Of a stretch of 64,000 bases of DNA, positions 1 through 11,612 are shown piece after piece. Positions within the stretch are counted from its first letter, which is position 1. Each line of letters starts with the position of its first letter. This DNA comes from Pseudophaeomoniella oleicola (lineage: Eukaryota; Ascomycota; Eurotiomycetes; Phaeomoniellales; Phaeomoniellaceae). The stretch spans positions 186,001 to 250,000 of the forward strand of contig QWDQ01000023.1 in NCBI GenBank assembly GCA_003868215.1, in the 5' to 3' direction. The position numbers were made by a program, and so were the translations under genes. A model generated the notes under the pieces. It was not told the origin of the DNA. It saw only the letters and a list, made by a program, of their open reading frames with translations, and did no database searches.

Positions 1-177
1 GAACAAAAATTGCCATCGATTAGGTCCTACTCTTGCCCGGTAGACATAATGAGGATCCCATGTCCAGATTGGATACAAGACCTCTGGGCTCAAATCGAGG
101 GCGGCCTGAAATGCAGGGGAATCATGTAGCCGCAGGTCCGTACGGAACCAGTAAATCACTCGAGGTTTCGACTGCAT
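1..177 (-). CDS. DNA photolyase / cryptochrome, N-terminal 59 codons (runs off left edge)
   Basis: This is the start of a photolyase/cryptochrome-family flavoprotein. Such enzymes either repair UV photoproducts with blue light or act as light sensors. Reading from the ATG at 177 towards the window edge gives an uninterrupted frame. It carries the family's N-terminal Rossmann strand (VIYWFRTDLRLHD, residues 7-19), then a LYPIWTWDP segment, and ends at VGPNRWQFLF. The RLHD and GPNRWQFL pattern resembles the (6-4) photolyase / animal-type cryptochrome branch more than class I CPD photolyase. The FAD-binding C-terminal two thirds lie outside the window, so repair enzyme and photoreceptor cannot be told apart. 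The start is well placed because the family begins only a few residues before this strand. The upstream region is shared with the 3' end of the kinase gene that follows. Confidence 0.85.
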   Translation of the reverse strand, partial: MQSKPRVIYWFRTDLRLHDSPAFQAALDLSPEVLYPIWTWDPHYVYRARVGPNRWQFLF

Positions 178-752
178 GGGATTCGAGCTAACAGAGGCAC
201 AATCCTTACAAACAGAATGATATAGATAGATATTCGATATTGGTCGATGATACCAGACAGAGATAGTTGTGCCTGAAGGATGCCACACCTTCCTCCATGA
301 AGAACAAAGGGCTGTCCTGGCTGCAGTTCTTGTCTTTTAGTGGTCCGTGAAAGTCATGATGTAAAGATGTTAAGGTTGCGGATGCGTCCGATCTGGTACG
401 CGACTTGTGGGGTAGGAGAGCAAGATCTCGCTGACTAAGATCAAGGACAGCAACATCCAGATACTCAGCAACAAGTAAATATGATAGGTATGTGCTTCTG
501 TTGGTGGTAGTGTAGACTCTGATTTTTGTAGAACTGCAAACTTGATGCATGTACGTATGGTGCGGTGATCATCATATTTTGAGTTTTCATCGCCAATGCT
601 CATAGCTGAGGGTCTATAAAACTGTTGACACTTTGGAGCATTGCTCCATCTGTTGACAGCATCTTTTTCCGCATGAATCTTGCCGTGAGATTAGACGTCC
701 ATCTGCATGGGCGTCAACACTCTGTCGCTCTGAATCGTTGACTGATATTGAC
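178..752. other. Intergenic: upstream region of the photolyase gene
   Basis: No convincing gene is seen. The stretch holds the 5' region of the photolyase gene (transcribed leftward from 177) and the 3' region of the kinase gene. The kinase frame ends at a TAA that is part of a good splice donor (AGGTAAGT), so an alternative 3' exon reaching about position 600 is possible. It would add a tail of about 35 residues not expected for the family. Confidence 0.5.
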
Positions 753-1478
753 TTACCTCGAGATCTCCCTGAAGTTCCAATCGATAGCTGGCGTTGGCAG
801 AATATTTTGAGCATGAGCTACCCTCCATAAAACCTCGCCCTCCGGATTGCCATTCACAAAGAGCCATGCATGTTCCTTAACGTAGTTCTGCCATACTGCG
901 ACATCATTGTACACGTCAGCCTTCCAATATTCCCCCGGTTGGGCGAATGGGCCAAAGCCGGCTTTACTGTTTCGACGAGCTCTGGCTGTTGCTTCGCTGG
1001 TCCGAAGAAGGATTGTCAAGTCCAGTCGTTGCCGAACTTGAGCATCATGAACGAGCAGGAAGCCATCGACAATAACGAGTGTCAGAGGTGTCGAAGCGTG
1101 TTCAGGGGGACCAGAGAGACAATCATCAAATAACTGTTTGACGCTGTCTACCTCGGCTTGACCCCCAACAGTATCTATGGCTTGTCGAACCCCTTGTTCT
1201 GGGGTGGTAATATTTGTGGAGTACCAACTGACATACGAATCCGGGAGCCTGCCGGTGATCTTGATTTGATCGAGGACTTGACATAGAGCCGCGTAGTCCA
1301 CGGATCCGGAATCAATCGGCGGTCCCGGTTTCGCCAGCTGGTGCTCCTCCTTACAGAAATCATCTGCGTATACAATAAGCGTGTTCGGATAGACGAGCGA
1401 GAACAAATATGATAACGTAGTCTTCCCAGCCCCAGGAGGGCCAGAAAGACCAAGCAAGAAGATTCGAGGAGTAGTCAT
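753..1478 (-). CDS. NRK1: Nicotinamide riboside kinase (Nrk1-type P-loop kinase)
   Basis: Predicted to phosphorylate nicotinamide riboside to NMN in NAD salvage. The 241-residue product matches the length of yeast Nrk1 (240). It has a P-loop near the N-terminus (GPPGAGKTT, residues 13-21), an ADDF motif where the family has the substrate-binding EDDF, the VIVDGFLL strand, a lid with paired arginines (ARARRNSK) and the family's C-terminal HAWLFVNG segment. I chose the ATG at 1478 because it directly precedes the first beta strand. The frame stays open 25 codons further upstream, but that part has no family counterpart. The stop codon overlaps a splice donor consensus, so a spliced 3' exon cannot be excluded. 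Single exon otherwise. Confidence 0.85.
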   Translation of the reverse strand: MTTPRIFLLGLSGPPGAGKTTLSYLFSLVYPNTLIVYADDFCKEEHQLAKPGPPIDSGSVDYAALCQVLDQIKITGRLPDSYVSWYSTNITTPEQGVRQAIDTVGGQAEVDSVKQLFDDCLSGPPEHASTPLTLVIVDGFLLVHDAQVRQRLDLTILLRTSEATARARRNSKAGFGPFAQPGEYWKADVYNDVAVWQNYVKEHAWLFVNGNPEGEVLWRVAHAQNILPTPAIDWNFREISR

Positions 1479-1990
1479 CTTGGTAACGTTTCGTGCATGT
1501 CTCCCGTAAGGAGCAATGTCAATGGATGTTCGGCATAAACTCGTCTCTCTCAATCATGTCTGAACTAATTAACCCTGCCCGTAGGTGTAGACCGGTCACA
1601 TAATTTTGATTGATTTTGGTCAGCGGATGTCTTCGGACTTCCGCGGGGCCTATGAACATCCGACCTTTCCACTACGAGATTCGGCAGAGAACTCAAGGTA
1701 TTAATTATACCTGAGTTTCTTACGTATCCTACCGTTTGATGTATATCGTCATCTATTATCAGAGCGGTTTTATGAAAGAAGAACTTCGGTCCTTGCCACG
1801 CGAATAGAGGTTGCGATTGCTCTACCAGGGATGAAGAGAGCAATAATGCATACTATGTACACCAATTGGCCAGATGGACGAAATATTCTACAATCGTCCC
1901 ACCCGTCTCCCATCAACGTCCAGTTAATCCATCGTGCAGGATCTTGGCTGCAAATGATAATGTTCAATCCAACCTTTTTGACCAGTATCA

Positions 1991-3833
1991 TAGTACTACG
2001 TAGTAGACTCGATTTTTACCGTAGTAACTCCTGATCGTCGTCTATCGCGGAGTTGCGGCAAGCGGTCAGCCGTTCTACCCCGCTCGTATGTCCAGGAACG
2101 GATGAAGTGCTGCTGATATCCTTGTAGACATAGTACTACGTAGTACGGTGACATACTACGGAGTAGACTGAACCCCAGCCAAGTCGCGTGTGATCAATAA
2201 TACCCCGAGACCCCAAACTTTGCAATGTTCTTGAGGATCGAGCCCACCTCCCTACTTTGTACTACGTAGTAGATACCAGTAGGTAAGGTCAGTCGACAAC
2301 CATACAATACGAGCCCTATAACATAGTAGATAATATCAACAGGGATTGTAAATGGGCTTCGGCCGGCAGATGTGCAGATTCGATCAAGTACTCCTGGTAG
2401 AAATCATTCTCCGACCCAATGCATTACTATGTAGTATACCCTCTCTGGAAGTGTTGTCCGTGGTGCTCATACTGCGTACTAGACGAAGGGTCAGGTGATT
2501 GCCATCAGGCCACTGTTTTCGCGAGATGCATGCATGACGGTGGAGATGTTGGCAGAGAACAATGAGTCCAGCTAGAACGAGTACGGTGATGGCTAACGAA
2601 TGGTAACTTATGGCGAGAGTCTAGGGGCAACGCCGAAAGAAGCGAAAACCCTTGGGCCCCTTGAGGGTGGCTTGACTTAACGGTAGCGGCCGCAGAGGAA
2701 AGACACAGTGACCAACACCGCCAGACATTACAGGGCCGCAGTAAAGTACCTACCTACCTACATAATCCTTTGAGGGGCTACGATGCGACAGGAGCCTAAG
2801 ACTACCTTCAGGTTCCTACCTATGGTACCGAGGCACTATTGGTATGTACCATGGGACTGTATCTATCTCTGTTCGTCTGTCTATTGTACTATGTAGATGA
2901 TCGCCACCTGCACATATTGTTTCCTTGGCCTCGTAACGCCACCGGGGTCGGGGTACTACGTATGTAACGTCCCAAGGATAGACTGACCACTTTCATCGTC
3001 ATCTTCACAATGGATACATGAGTAAGGGATCCACGTACATGAGCCTAAGGGACTAGGGAACATTTGTACGTACGTAGTACTACGTAGTACTGTAGATAAT
3101 CTAGATGGACATCTTGGTACCTGTACAGCGCAGCTGTTGGTTCCTGATGATCTTTGGTCCAAGCAAGCAGGAAGATGAGATACAGATCAGCAAATAGGCA
3201 AATATGAAGTGACCCCTCCCATCATGGATGTTTCTTTCAAGCTACTTCATAGTACCTACCTAGATATTACTGTACTACTACGTAGTAGTAAGTGAACTAT
3301 TCACTGCCGCAAGCGAGAAGCTGCTGGCAATCCTTGTCCCATCCCTCTCCACACTTTCCGCACTTTCCACACTTTCCACCACATTTTCCCCATAATTTCC
3401 CCATTTCACTAACGAGGGCGCTGGTGGGGCGAGGGGGGTTTTAACGCTTAGACGGGCCTGCCGGCATGTCTCTTTTGCCGCTCGTTCGTCTCTCTGCCGC
3501 TGCTCGGAGGTGATTGAGGTCATCAGCTTCTCGTTTTGCATCTCCATCGCTTCTTGGACTACATCTTCTATGAGTACTAGTACTCCGCTGCCGTCACGGT
3601 ACTTGGAACTACACGTAGTACGATGGAGCCTCCCCAATTGACCCGACTATTAACCCTATCTAGAGCTTCATAAACTACCTACCTGACGTGCCTAATAGAG
3701 CTGTAGTGTAAGGACACTACACGAGATCGGGATAGGAGGCTCGGTGGGAGAGGTAGGATATGTATTAGGCTCAAGAGTAAATTGACCGTTGCATTGTACT
3801 ACATAGTACGTACTATGTACTATGTAGTAATAT
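1991..3833. repeat. Cluster of TACTACGTAGTA-type palindromes
   Basis: Copies seen by eye: 1994-2005, 2133-2146 (GTACTACGTAGTAC), 2154-2165 (CGGAG variant), 2260-2271, 2425-2436 (TATG variant), 2887-2897, 2954-2962, 3077-3090, 3273-3290 (18 nt, TACTACTACGTAGTAGTA) and 3801-3818 (18 nt, centred on GTACGTAC). Isolated copies recur elsewhere at 25829-25840, 63298-63309 and 63478-63489. No surrounding element with longer terminal repeats or a shared flank is visible. Confidence 0.75.
3351..3388 (+). repeat. Short tandem repeat, unit about CACTTTCCR
   Basis: Four to five imperfect copies of a 9-10 nt unit (ACACTTTCCG, CACTTTCCA, CACTTTCCAC and a decayed ATTTTCC copy) follow one another in a pyrimidine-rich stretch. 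Confidence 0.6.
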
Positions 3834-4121
3834 GGATTCCAATTTTCTGGCCCGGTGACGAGGACCCTGAGCTATTTTCCCCTCGCATTGTATTCTGCCG
3901 ACCAATGCGCGTCACTTCTCTTTCGGTCGTCAGGTACCGAGCATAAAAGATACAATGGAACCCCCCATTTCTCGGATACATTCTTGCCAGTCTTCTTTTG
4001 TTTCAACCGTCATCTGTAAGTGTCGTTCGAGTCCAGACACTTCGATCCTCGACTGCGCATATCGGTATCTTTTTAAGACTATAGCCAATAACGGTGGCGC
4101 TGTTTCGGTCTTTGGCTCAAT

Positions 4122-6927
4122 ATGTGGCAGAATACCGCTTTGGCGGTCTCGCTTTTGGCGACGATCAATGGTCTGGCTGAAGCTGCAGTATGTGCTCACT
4201 TCTTCGATTTTGGTTCCCATGACGGTGGCTTTGCTTTGCTTTGATCGATATGACTGACCATCGAAAGACCTTCACCAATTATACCGGTCCACTCGCTTAT
4301 TCACCACCATCATATCCGTCTCCATGGAGTTCAGGAGCCGGCGATTGGGCCTCGGCCTACGAAAGGGCTCGCAGCATTGTAGCTCAGATGACCCTCGTGG
4401 AGAAGGTCAATTTGACAACGGGCGTTGGGTAAGTCGGATATTCCCGCTTGAGAAGGTACTGTACAAGAATGGCGCTGACATTGTGTCAGCTGGGAGAATG
4501 AACGTTGCGTAGGTGAGACGGGTTCGGTCCCTCGACTAGGCCTGCGAGGTTAGTTCGCTCTCAAACACCAATGGATACTTGTCTCACTGGACTGTAGGTC
4601 TCTGTTTGCAAGACTCTCCCACGGGTGTTCGAGATACAGATCATGTATCGGTCTTCCCTGCCGGAGTTAATGGTGCAGCAACGTGGGACAGAAGTCTGAA
4701 CTTCGCTAGAGGCGCAGCCATGGGCGCGGAACATAACGGCAAGGGTGTTGATGCCCAACTCGGACCCGTCTGTGGACCAGTAGGGCGCACACCTAACGGT
4801 GGCCGTAATTGGGAGGGGTTCAGCCCTGAACCATACCTTACGGGAGCTATGGTGGCCCAGACCGTGCAGGGAATCCAGTCTGCTGGAGTAATGGCAACGA
4901 CAAAGCATTTGGTTGGAAACGAGCAGGAGCACTTCCGACAATCGTCGGAAGCTCTAGGCTTCGGTTACAACATCACCGAGTCTGACTCCGCCAACATCGA
5001 TGACAAGACCATGCATGAGCTTTACCTCTGGCCATTCGCCGAGGCTATCAAAGCAGGCACCGCGTCAGTCATGTGTTCGTACAATCAGGTGAACAACAGC
5101 TATGCTTGCAGCAACTCGTATCTCCTGAACTACCTGATCAAGAACGAGCTCAATTTCCAAGGTTTCATCATGTCTGATTGGGCCGCTACACACAGCGGTG
5201 TCTCCGACGTCCTGGCCGGCCTTGACATGACAATGCCTGGTGATACAGCATTCAATGACGGATATACATTTTTTGGCACCAATCTCACGATTGCGGTGTT
5301 GAATGGAACCGTCCCAGAATGGCGAATTGATGATATGGCCACACGTATCATGGCCGCATTTTACTATGTGGGTCGTGATACCCACCAAATCCCTATCAAT
5401 CTCTATTCCTGGTCCCTCAACACATATGATAAGATCCATTACTACCCTGAGGATTCTCCTATCGGGTTGGTCAACGAGCATGTGGATGTTCGCGACGATC
5501 ATGCAAGCATCATCCGTGAGATCGGAAGAGCCAGCACCGTCTTGTTGAAGAATACCAACAATGCCCTCCCTCTGAAGGGTACCGAGAGAGTAGTTGGCAT
5601 TATTGGTGAAGACGCTGGCTCTAACCCTTACGGACCCAATGGGTGCAGTGATCGTGGCTGCGATAATGGTACACTTGCCATGGGTTGGGGTAGTGGTTCC
5701 ACCAACTTCCCGTACCTTGTCACGCCTGAGCAGGCTATCCAGAACTATGTCCTCACGAACACAAATGGCACTGTCTTCGCAATCCTGGACAATTACGCCA
5801 GGGACTCAAATCAAGTTCCACTAGTTGCTTCTCAGGCCGATGTTTCGCTTGTCTTTGTTAACGCTGACTCTGGCGAGGGTTACATAAGTGTTGACGGCAA
5901 CGAAGGAGACAGAAACAATCTGACGTTGTGGCATGACGGTGAAGGCTTGATCAGAAACGTCACAGGCTATAGCAATAACACCATTGTCATCATCCATGCT
6001 CCCGGGGCAGTCGATGTTTCAGGCTGGTATGATAATGAGAATATTACTGCTATCATATGGGCTGGTATCCCCGGCCAGGAATCTGGAAACTCCATTGTTG
6101 ATGTACTGTATGGAGCATACAATCCAAGCGGCAAGCTTCCTTTCACTATTGCGAGGTCGTTCTCGGACTACGGAACAGCAGTCCTCACGACACCGAACAA
6201 TGGCCTTACTGGTGCACCGCAGCTCGATTTCACCGAAGGCGTTTTCATCGACTATCGCCATTTCGATCAGCACAATATCACTCCTATTTACGAGTTCGGC
6301 TTCGGGCTTAGCTACACCACGTTCAGCTACTCGGGCCTGACCGTTACACCTGTAGGAGCTGCACCTTACGCAGCAGCGTCAGGTTTTACCAGTGCAGCTC
6401 CAGTGTCAAGCAATTCCACGTACGATCCTTCCGACTTCTTGTTCCCTAACGGATCATTCCCCCGAGTCGCTACTTATTGCTACCCGTATCTCAATTCCAC
6501 TGATCTTGCAGCTGCTTCTGGGGATGCAGAATACGGACTGAATGCGTCTGCGTACCTTCCTGCTGGCACCTCTGATGGCAGCGCTCAACCAATTCCTCCT
6601 GCGGGTGGTGCACCAGGTGGCAATCCATCCATCTGGGACATTGTGTACAACGTAACTGCCTCCATTACGAACACTGGGTCCGTAGTTGGTGACGAAGTTG
6701 CGCAACTATACGTGAACCTCGGCCCTGGTGAGCCACCCAAGGTTTTGCGTGGATTTGACAGAATCACCATTCAACCAAACGCAACTGCAACATTCACTGC
6801 AAGTCTGACACGAAGAGACCTGTCGACATGGGACACTCTTACGCAAAACTGGGTACAAGTCTCCAACGCCACGGTGTACGTGGGTGGTTCATCAAGGAAC
6901 CTACCTTTATCCGCGTCGCTGTCTTAA
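4122..6927 (+). CDS. Secreted beta-glucosidase, glycoside hydrolase family 3
   Basis: Hydrolyses terminal beta-glucosyl residues such as cellobiose outside the cell. Four exons join in frame: 4122-4187, 4268-4428, 4490-4548 and 4598-6927, giving 871 residues (the Aspergillus enzyme is about 860). Exon 1 codes for a signal peptide beginning [17 protein letters not shown] and ending near AEAA. The intron after it has a GTATGT donor and a CTGAC branch 10 nt before the acceptor. The GH3 N-domain carries [23 protein letters not shown] and the nucleophile Asp289 in [10 protein letters not shown]. The likely acid/base is Glu522 in NADSGEGY. A fibronectin III-like C-terminal domain follows, with many N-glycosylation sequons. 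Identity over the whole length to fungal extracellular beta-glucosidases is obvious. The gene stands alone, with the palindrome-rich block upstream. Confidence 0.95.
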
Positions 6928-7760
6928 AAGCCTTCAATTCTTGAAAATATTATTAACGTTATTTTTTTTTCCCCTTCCTTTTCTCGCTCTCTAATCAATC
7001 TTTGAGAGCCATTCTCCCACCTCGACTTCCTCTAGAGCCTTTATCTGGCGATCAGAGTAGACCGGTTCTATGCAAAACCCCTGTACAGGGCTGACACAGA
7101 CCAAGTCTCGATAGGGTGGACTGTTGCATCGTCGATGGGCATAAACCTCGACATAGAGACAAAGTCTCTTTAACGACGTTCTTAACGATTGAGCTCCACT
7201 CATGGAAAATAAAAATCTGGGTTCTCTTCTTTTTCCATCCATTCTTCCTCCCATTGCTATGCAAGCAATAGCCCGTAAAAGCGGGCTACAGCGCAGAACA
7301 ACCAGCTCCTGGTGGTGAATGTGTTTGCTGCTGCTTATACGTCCCTCGCTATTTACCTACCGCATCCTGATCGATTGTATTGAAAGGCGCGAGAGCAAAT
7401 GTACATAGGCCATCTCATATCTTCTCACCCTTCAAGTCAAAAAGCTCCCATCAGCGTCAAACTCGTCGCTAGCCACTACTCACTAACCAGCCGAAAAAGT
7501 TATTCATGCCTGTGGTAAAAACCCAAAATAGTGTATTGCATACAATTACTTCTATCGTGATCTATTTTATACATATCGATATCGATACGACCTTTTTCCT
7601 GTTTCACTGTCTTCTTTTCCTTCCGTCGTCGTTAATCCATTCTGGCCTCCCTCCCCTTTTCTCTCTCTCTCTCTCTCTGCGAAGTCACGCCTTTCAACCT
7701 CATGTATCAGACTGCGTATCATACAATCAACGGTGTGCAGCCGACGAACTCAGTACGAGA
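6928..7760. other. Intergenic between convergent beta-glucosidase and ERG24 genes
   Basis: This is the 3' flank of two convergent genes. It contains T-rich and CT-rich tracts and no supported gene. Confidence 0.5.
7660..7678 (+). repeat. CT dinucleotide microsatellite
   Basis: An uninterrupted T(CT)9 run of 19 nt just beyond the 3' end of the ERG24 gene, probably in its 3' untranslated region. Confidence 0.85.
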
Positions 7761-9330
7761 TCAATAAACTCCCGGCACGATCCTACTCCGAACGATACTC
7801 GTATACCTATCCCAATCCTTGCCGTACTTCTTCCTGCACTTCTCCTCGTCGCGCGACTCGCGGTGGATCAGCAGCACGGCGAAATAGAGCACGTAGAAAT
7901 AAGTGACGACGATGCCCCAGCCGCGCGCGGGGCCTTGCTCGACGACGCGTACGGTCTCGCCAGTGTCAGGGTCGAGGGTGCGGTTCGTGATGATGTAGCC
8001 GGCGATGCCGGTGGGGAGGGAGTAGGACCAGGACATGATCCAGTCGCCGAGGTAGTTGATGTGGCGGGCGCGGCCCCACCAGCCCGAGGTGATGAGGCGG
8101 GAACCGCTTTTCGTTTCGATGTATTGCAGGTGTGAGACTTTCGGGTCGTTGGGGTTGGTGCGGAATCGGTTCTTTTCGTTGTTCGCGGATCGAAAGATCC
8201 AATAGCCGAGGCCTTGGACGGCGAAGATCCCGGCGATGCCGTAGGGTCCGAGATTGACGGGGAAGACGGCTAGATAGCGTGCTTGGAGGGTGTATATGAA
8301 AGGGACCCAGACGACGTCGCCGAATGAGAGCATGAAGCCGAAGCCGTCGGCGATGATATCGATTGTGGTGAGAATGGCAGGTTCCATGTAGAACGAATCG
8401 AGGACGTAGAACGCTTGGAAAGCGGTAATGAGGATGATAGAGTCGGAGACGTAGCCGTAGGTAACATATTGGTGAACGCAAAAGGCGAGGTTGAGAATAA
8501 TCCAGCCCAACAAGCCAGGGCGGAGCTCACAGAAGATCTTGATATCGATCGTTTGGCCACCGATGACGGGGATGGCCTTTGAAATATCGACTCGAGGGTT
8601 AAGTTCCCGACCAATGAAGAAATCATACATGATGTTTCCACTGTGGCCTCCCGGAGCGAGCTCACGGTAACTGGGATTCGGTCCTCCAATGCTAGAAACG
8701 CTGAAGGAGCGGATGTAAACCCATGTGGCCAGCGCAAAGGAGATGATGAGATTTGTGGTGATTATTTGCACATAATTGTCCCAGATGAAAGACCACAGCG
8801 GAAACTGCGTGCCTTGCAACGCCGTGCCTATCCCTAGACCGGCCAACACAAGCAGCGCTGTGGGAAAAGTATTGAACTTATATTTGTGTTTACCTCCACA
8901 GGCCAATTTGACGCCCTCGACTTCTGTACCTGGAAGCAGTAGTTGCATGGCGAGCAGAAGGCCGTAATATGCTAATACCCATCCGAATACCTTGAGGTCG
9001 AACAGTCCTGCAACTCCGGTTGCTGGCCATGGGGTCTCTTTCCTCAATTTCTCGAGGGTGATCGTGGTTGGATGGAGGATGGATGGGGCAGGACAGCCCG
9101 ACACATCATTGCACAAGAAAGTCGCGAGGTAGACCAGTATCGGCAAGCCAAAGGTCACACCGAAGGCACCCAGCCTAAGAAGGATGTTAGCATTGGATGG
9201 CGCATTGAAGGCAGAGGACGTACGGTCCACCAAACTCGTACCCGTGCTTCTCAGAAACGACGGGATATGATTTAGCCTCGTTCCTCTTAGGCTTCAACTC
9301 CTTTGTGTGGTGCTTGTCATCTTGCGCCAT
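7761..9330 (-). CDS. ERG24: Delta(14)-sterol reductase, ergosterol biosynthesis
   Basis: Reduces the C14-C15 double bond left after lanosterol 14-demethylation; an integral ER membrane enzyme. Two exons, 9224-9330 and 7761-9174, are joined across a 49-nt intron (GTACGT donor, TGCTAAC branch) and give 506 residues. The N-terminus is hydrophilic and lysine-rich. About eight to ten membrane segments follow. Family signatures are GRELNPR, the CELRPGLLGW segment, DGFGFMLSFGDVVWVPF, QARYL and the C-terminal SGWWGRARHINYLGDW that binds NADPH in this family. These fit ERG24 better than the related ERG4, for example in the LNPR and FGDVVWVPF context. The downstream neighbour is the convergent GH3 gene. 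Confidence 0.93.
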
Positions 9331-10062
9331 TGTCGCAAATATAAGTCAATGCGATCCAATGCGCTCTGAAGAAAGAAAGAAATCTGGGGAAGACCAATGC
9401 ACACCACTTCTAGGCATGAATGGGTGGACAATTTGCAAGGTGTGATCTCCCCCCAATCTCTGATATTACTCTAGAAAGAGAACGGACTTCTTAAGGAACG
9501 TTGCGCTCACTTCATCGAAACCCCCTACAAATGAAACGTGAGTGGTACGAGCTCCGGATCTACATACAACCGAATGACTTCACGATGTTAATGTTATGAG
9601 ACGAAAACTGTTATGGTTAAGGCTTGGTCCTAGCCTTCCAACCTAAAATTCATGCTTATTTCACCTAATCAGGTACCACGGTACCATGGGTAAGGTAATT
9701 AACCTGTACCGGTACGGTAGGTTCCAGGTTTGTACGGCAGGTATTAAATGGCAGTAATCACGTACTGTACTGTAATCAGTAATCCCTTCTGCGCGCGGGA
9801 GAGCAGACTGCAGATCAAGGGATCCGTCACCATCACCATCACCATCCCATCAACTTATCCATCTTCGTCTGTCTCAGATGAACTGTCCTCTCTGTTCGAG
9901 ATTCTGTTATTTCTTACATTTCTTACATTTCTATTCTCTTCTATCTGTACACTACTACTGATTTCTGCTCTTTGAAAAGTCCTTGACTGCACTTTCCGCC
10001 GCTTCTGCCTGATCTACTGACGCTCCTTATCTGACTGCGCCAAAGGCGCTACTCTGACCAGC
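9331..10062. other. Divergent promoter region, ERG24 / MRH receptor
   Basis: Intergenic region between two divergent genes. It contains GGTACC and TACCGGTA-rich sequence around 9670-9720 and a C/T-rich tract just before the receptor start. No gene is supported. Confidence 0.5.
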
Positions 10063-11612
10063 ATGTTGTTCTCTGCATCCGTTCTCCTCGCGCTGATCCC
10101 AACCATCCTTGCCGCTGATTCTTCCTCCAAACATCCGAAGCCCTGCACCCTCCACTCGCCTACCACAGGTTCCTATTACGATTTATCAAAATTACAATTA
10201 CATCCGCCGTCGTCGAAATCGTCTTCGAAGGAAGCTCGGACGGATTCATGGCATGCTCGTGGGTATGACTATGGCGCCAACTTTACCCTGAATTTTTGCG
10301 GGCCTGTGATAGAGGACTTGGGGAAGGTTGAAGGAGTGTCGGAAGCGAAAGTGGCCAATGTTTCGGCATTCTACAAAAAGGGTGCGAAAACATACAGTAT
10401 AGGGGAAGCAAGCTCGGAACCGATTTTCCGTGGTCGCAAACTTGTACTCAACTACACCGACGGTAGCCCTTGTCCAGAAAACCCCTCCTCAAGCCTGAAC
10501 ACCAGAGGGCTTTGGGATGACGACGATGACGACGATGACGAGGAAGAGGATGAGAGACAGAAGTTCAAATCACCACCCGGACAAACTTCTTCCTCAACGC
10601 GCCGCAAGTCTACTATAATATCTTTTCTTTGTGACCGCGACCCTCAGTACACCGATCACCCACAGATATCCTTCATCGGATCCGTCGACTCCTGTTCCTA
10701 CCACTTTGAGGTTCGCTCCCGTGCAGCTTGCGGTGGCGCCCAGACACAATCACCGTCATCCCTTGGTCCCGGTGGTGTTTTCGGTGTTATACTCGGAATA
10801 GCCGTATGCGTATACCTGATCGGTGGTTGCGCCTACCAGAGAACAGTCATGCATCAAAGAGGCTGGAGACAATGTCCGAATTGGCAGCTATGGAAGGGAC
10901 TAGTTGACTTTGTAGGGGTGAGTAAACTTCTCAATTTGTTACACGGGGGACGCAGTCGAAAGCGAGGAAGATACGGCGAAGGGACCGGATGGGAACCAGA
11001 GGAAGGGCTGCTGAGAGGAAACAATCGATTGGATTGAGAAGAGCATCTGATTACTTTTCATGTTATATGCTATTGATTTGGGTTATATAAAAGCTTCAGC
11101 TGGGCATGCTGAAAGCACGACCTCTCTTATTTTTTGGGTGTTTCTCCTTATCTTGCCCATCTCTCACGATCTTGTACACTACCAACGCATATCCCTGTCA
11201 AAACGAGAAACAAGCAAGCACCAACATCATGTATCTGAGCTATCGAAAATCAAATGTATATATCTTCTTTCCTCCCTTTTTTTGCCCTTCCTTACCCCTT
11301 GTTTCTCACCTCCTTTTTTTCCCCTTCCCCTTTTCATACAAAAGTCCCCAAAACTGACAACATCCCCCTCTTTTCTTTCTTTTCCAATAGGACACATTCA
11401 TCATCCTTACATCATCTCTCGCCCACACCCTCCACCTCGACAACATCTTCTCATTCAACCGTGCCTTCAACACCGGAGGAGGAGGAGGCTATCATCGCGT
11501 CGGCGAATCCGGTGCAGGAGGCAGAGGATCTGGTCGCTCTGGCGGAAGACAAGGAGACGAAGATGACGAGAACAGGTTGATCGACCAGTTGGATGAGACG
11601 TGGGATGATTGA
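10063..11612 (+). CDS. MRH-domain type I membrane protein (Atg27 / Mrl1-like sorting receptor)
   Basis: A secretory-pathway receptor-like protein. Such proteins act in Golgi-vacuole sorting or Atg9 vesicle traffic. Exon 1 (10063-10917) codes for a signal peptide (about 1-18) and a cysteine-bearing luminal MRH-type domain with YDYGANFTLNFCGPV and SFIGSVDSCSYHFEVRSRAACG. The domain is interrupted by an acidic run of Asp/Glu near residue 150. A single membrane span (GVIFGVILG-like, about residues 240-262) and the cytoplasmic RGWRQCPNWQLW motif follow. Exon 2 (11391-11612) continues in phase with DTFIILTSSLAH and ends in the family's NRLIDQLDETWDD tail. Total 358 residues. The intron is 473 nt, far longer than its neighbours. 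Read-through would replace the tail with 40 unrelated basic residues. Atg27 versus Mrl1 orthology is not settled from sequence alone. Confidence 0.85.

Larger units (their letters stand above)
1479..4121. other. Gene-free block rich in short palindromes
   Basis: No gene is recognised in 2.6 kb. The longest frame is a 119-codon minus-strand ORF at 3278-3637 whose middle is glutamate/arginine-rich and whose tail comes from a tandem repeat; I do not call it a gene. The stretch carries about a dozen copies of the palindrome TACTACGTAGTA and close variants, plus TACCTACCTA runs. The last few hundred bases are the promoter and 5' leader of the beta-glucosidase gene. Confidence 0.6.

Noticed and set aside
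600-752. 3' extension exon of the nicotinamide riboside kinase
   Set aside because: A good donor overlaps the stop codon, but the 35-residue extension has no family counterpart and the unextended protein already has the normal length.
3278-3637. 119-codon minus-strand ORF in the palindrome-rich block
   Set aside because: Its C-terminal half is produced by a tandem CACTTTCC repeat and no domain is recognisable; kept only as a note in the intergenic entry.
1991-3833. Palindromes as terminal repeats of a DNA transposon or MITE
   Set aside because: No pairs with conserved internal sequence, no consistent target-site duplication and no transposase-like frame nearby.
7506-8135. Long plus-strand ORF of 209 codons
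   Set aside because: Its second half is the antisense of ERG24 coding sequence and its first half is pyrimidine-rich flank; no family similarity.
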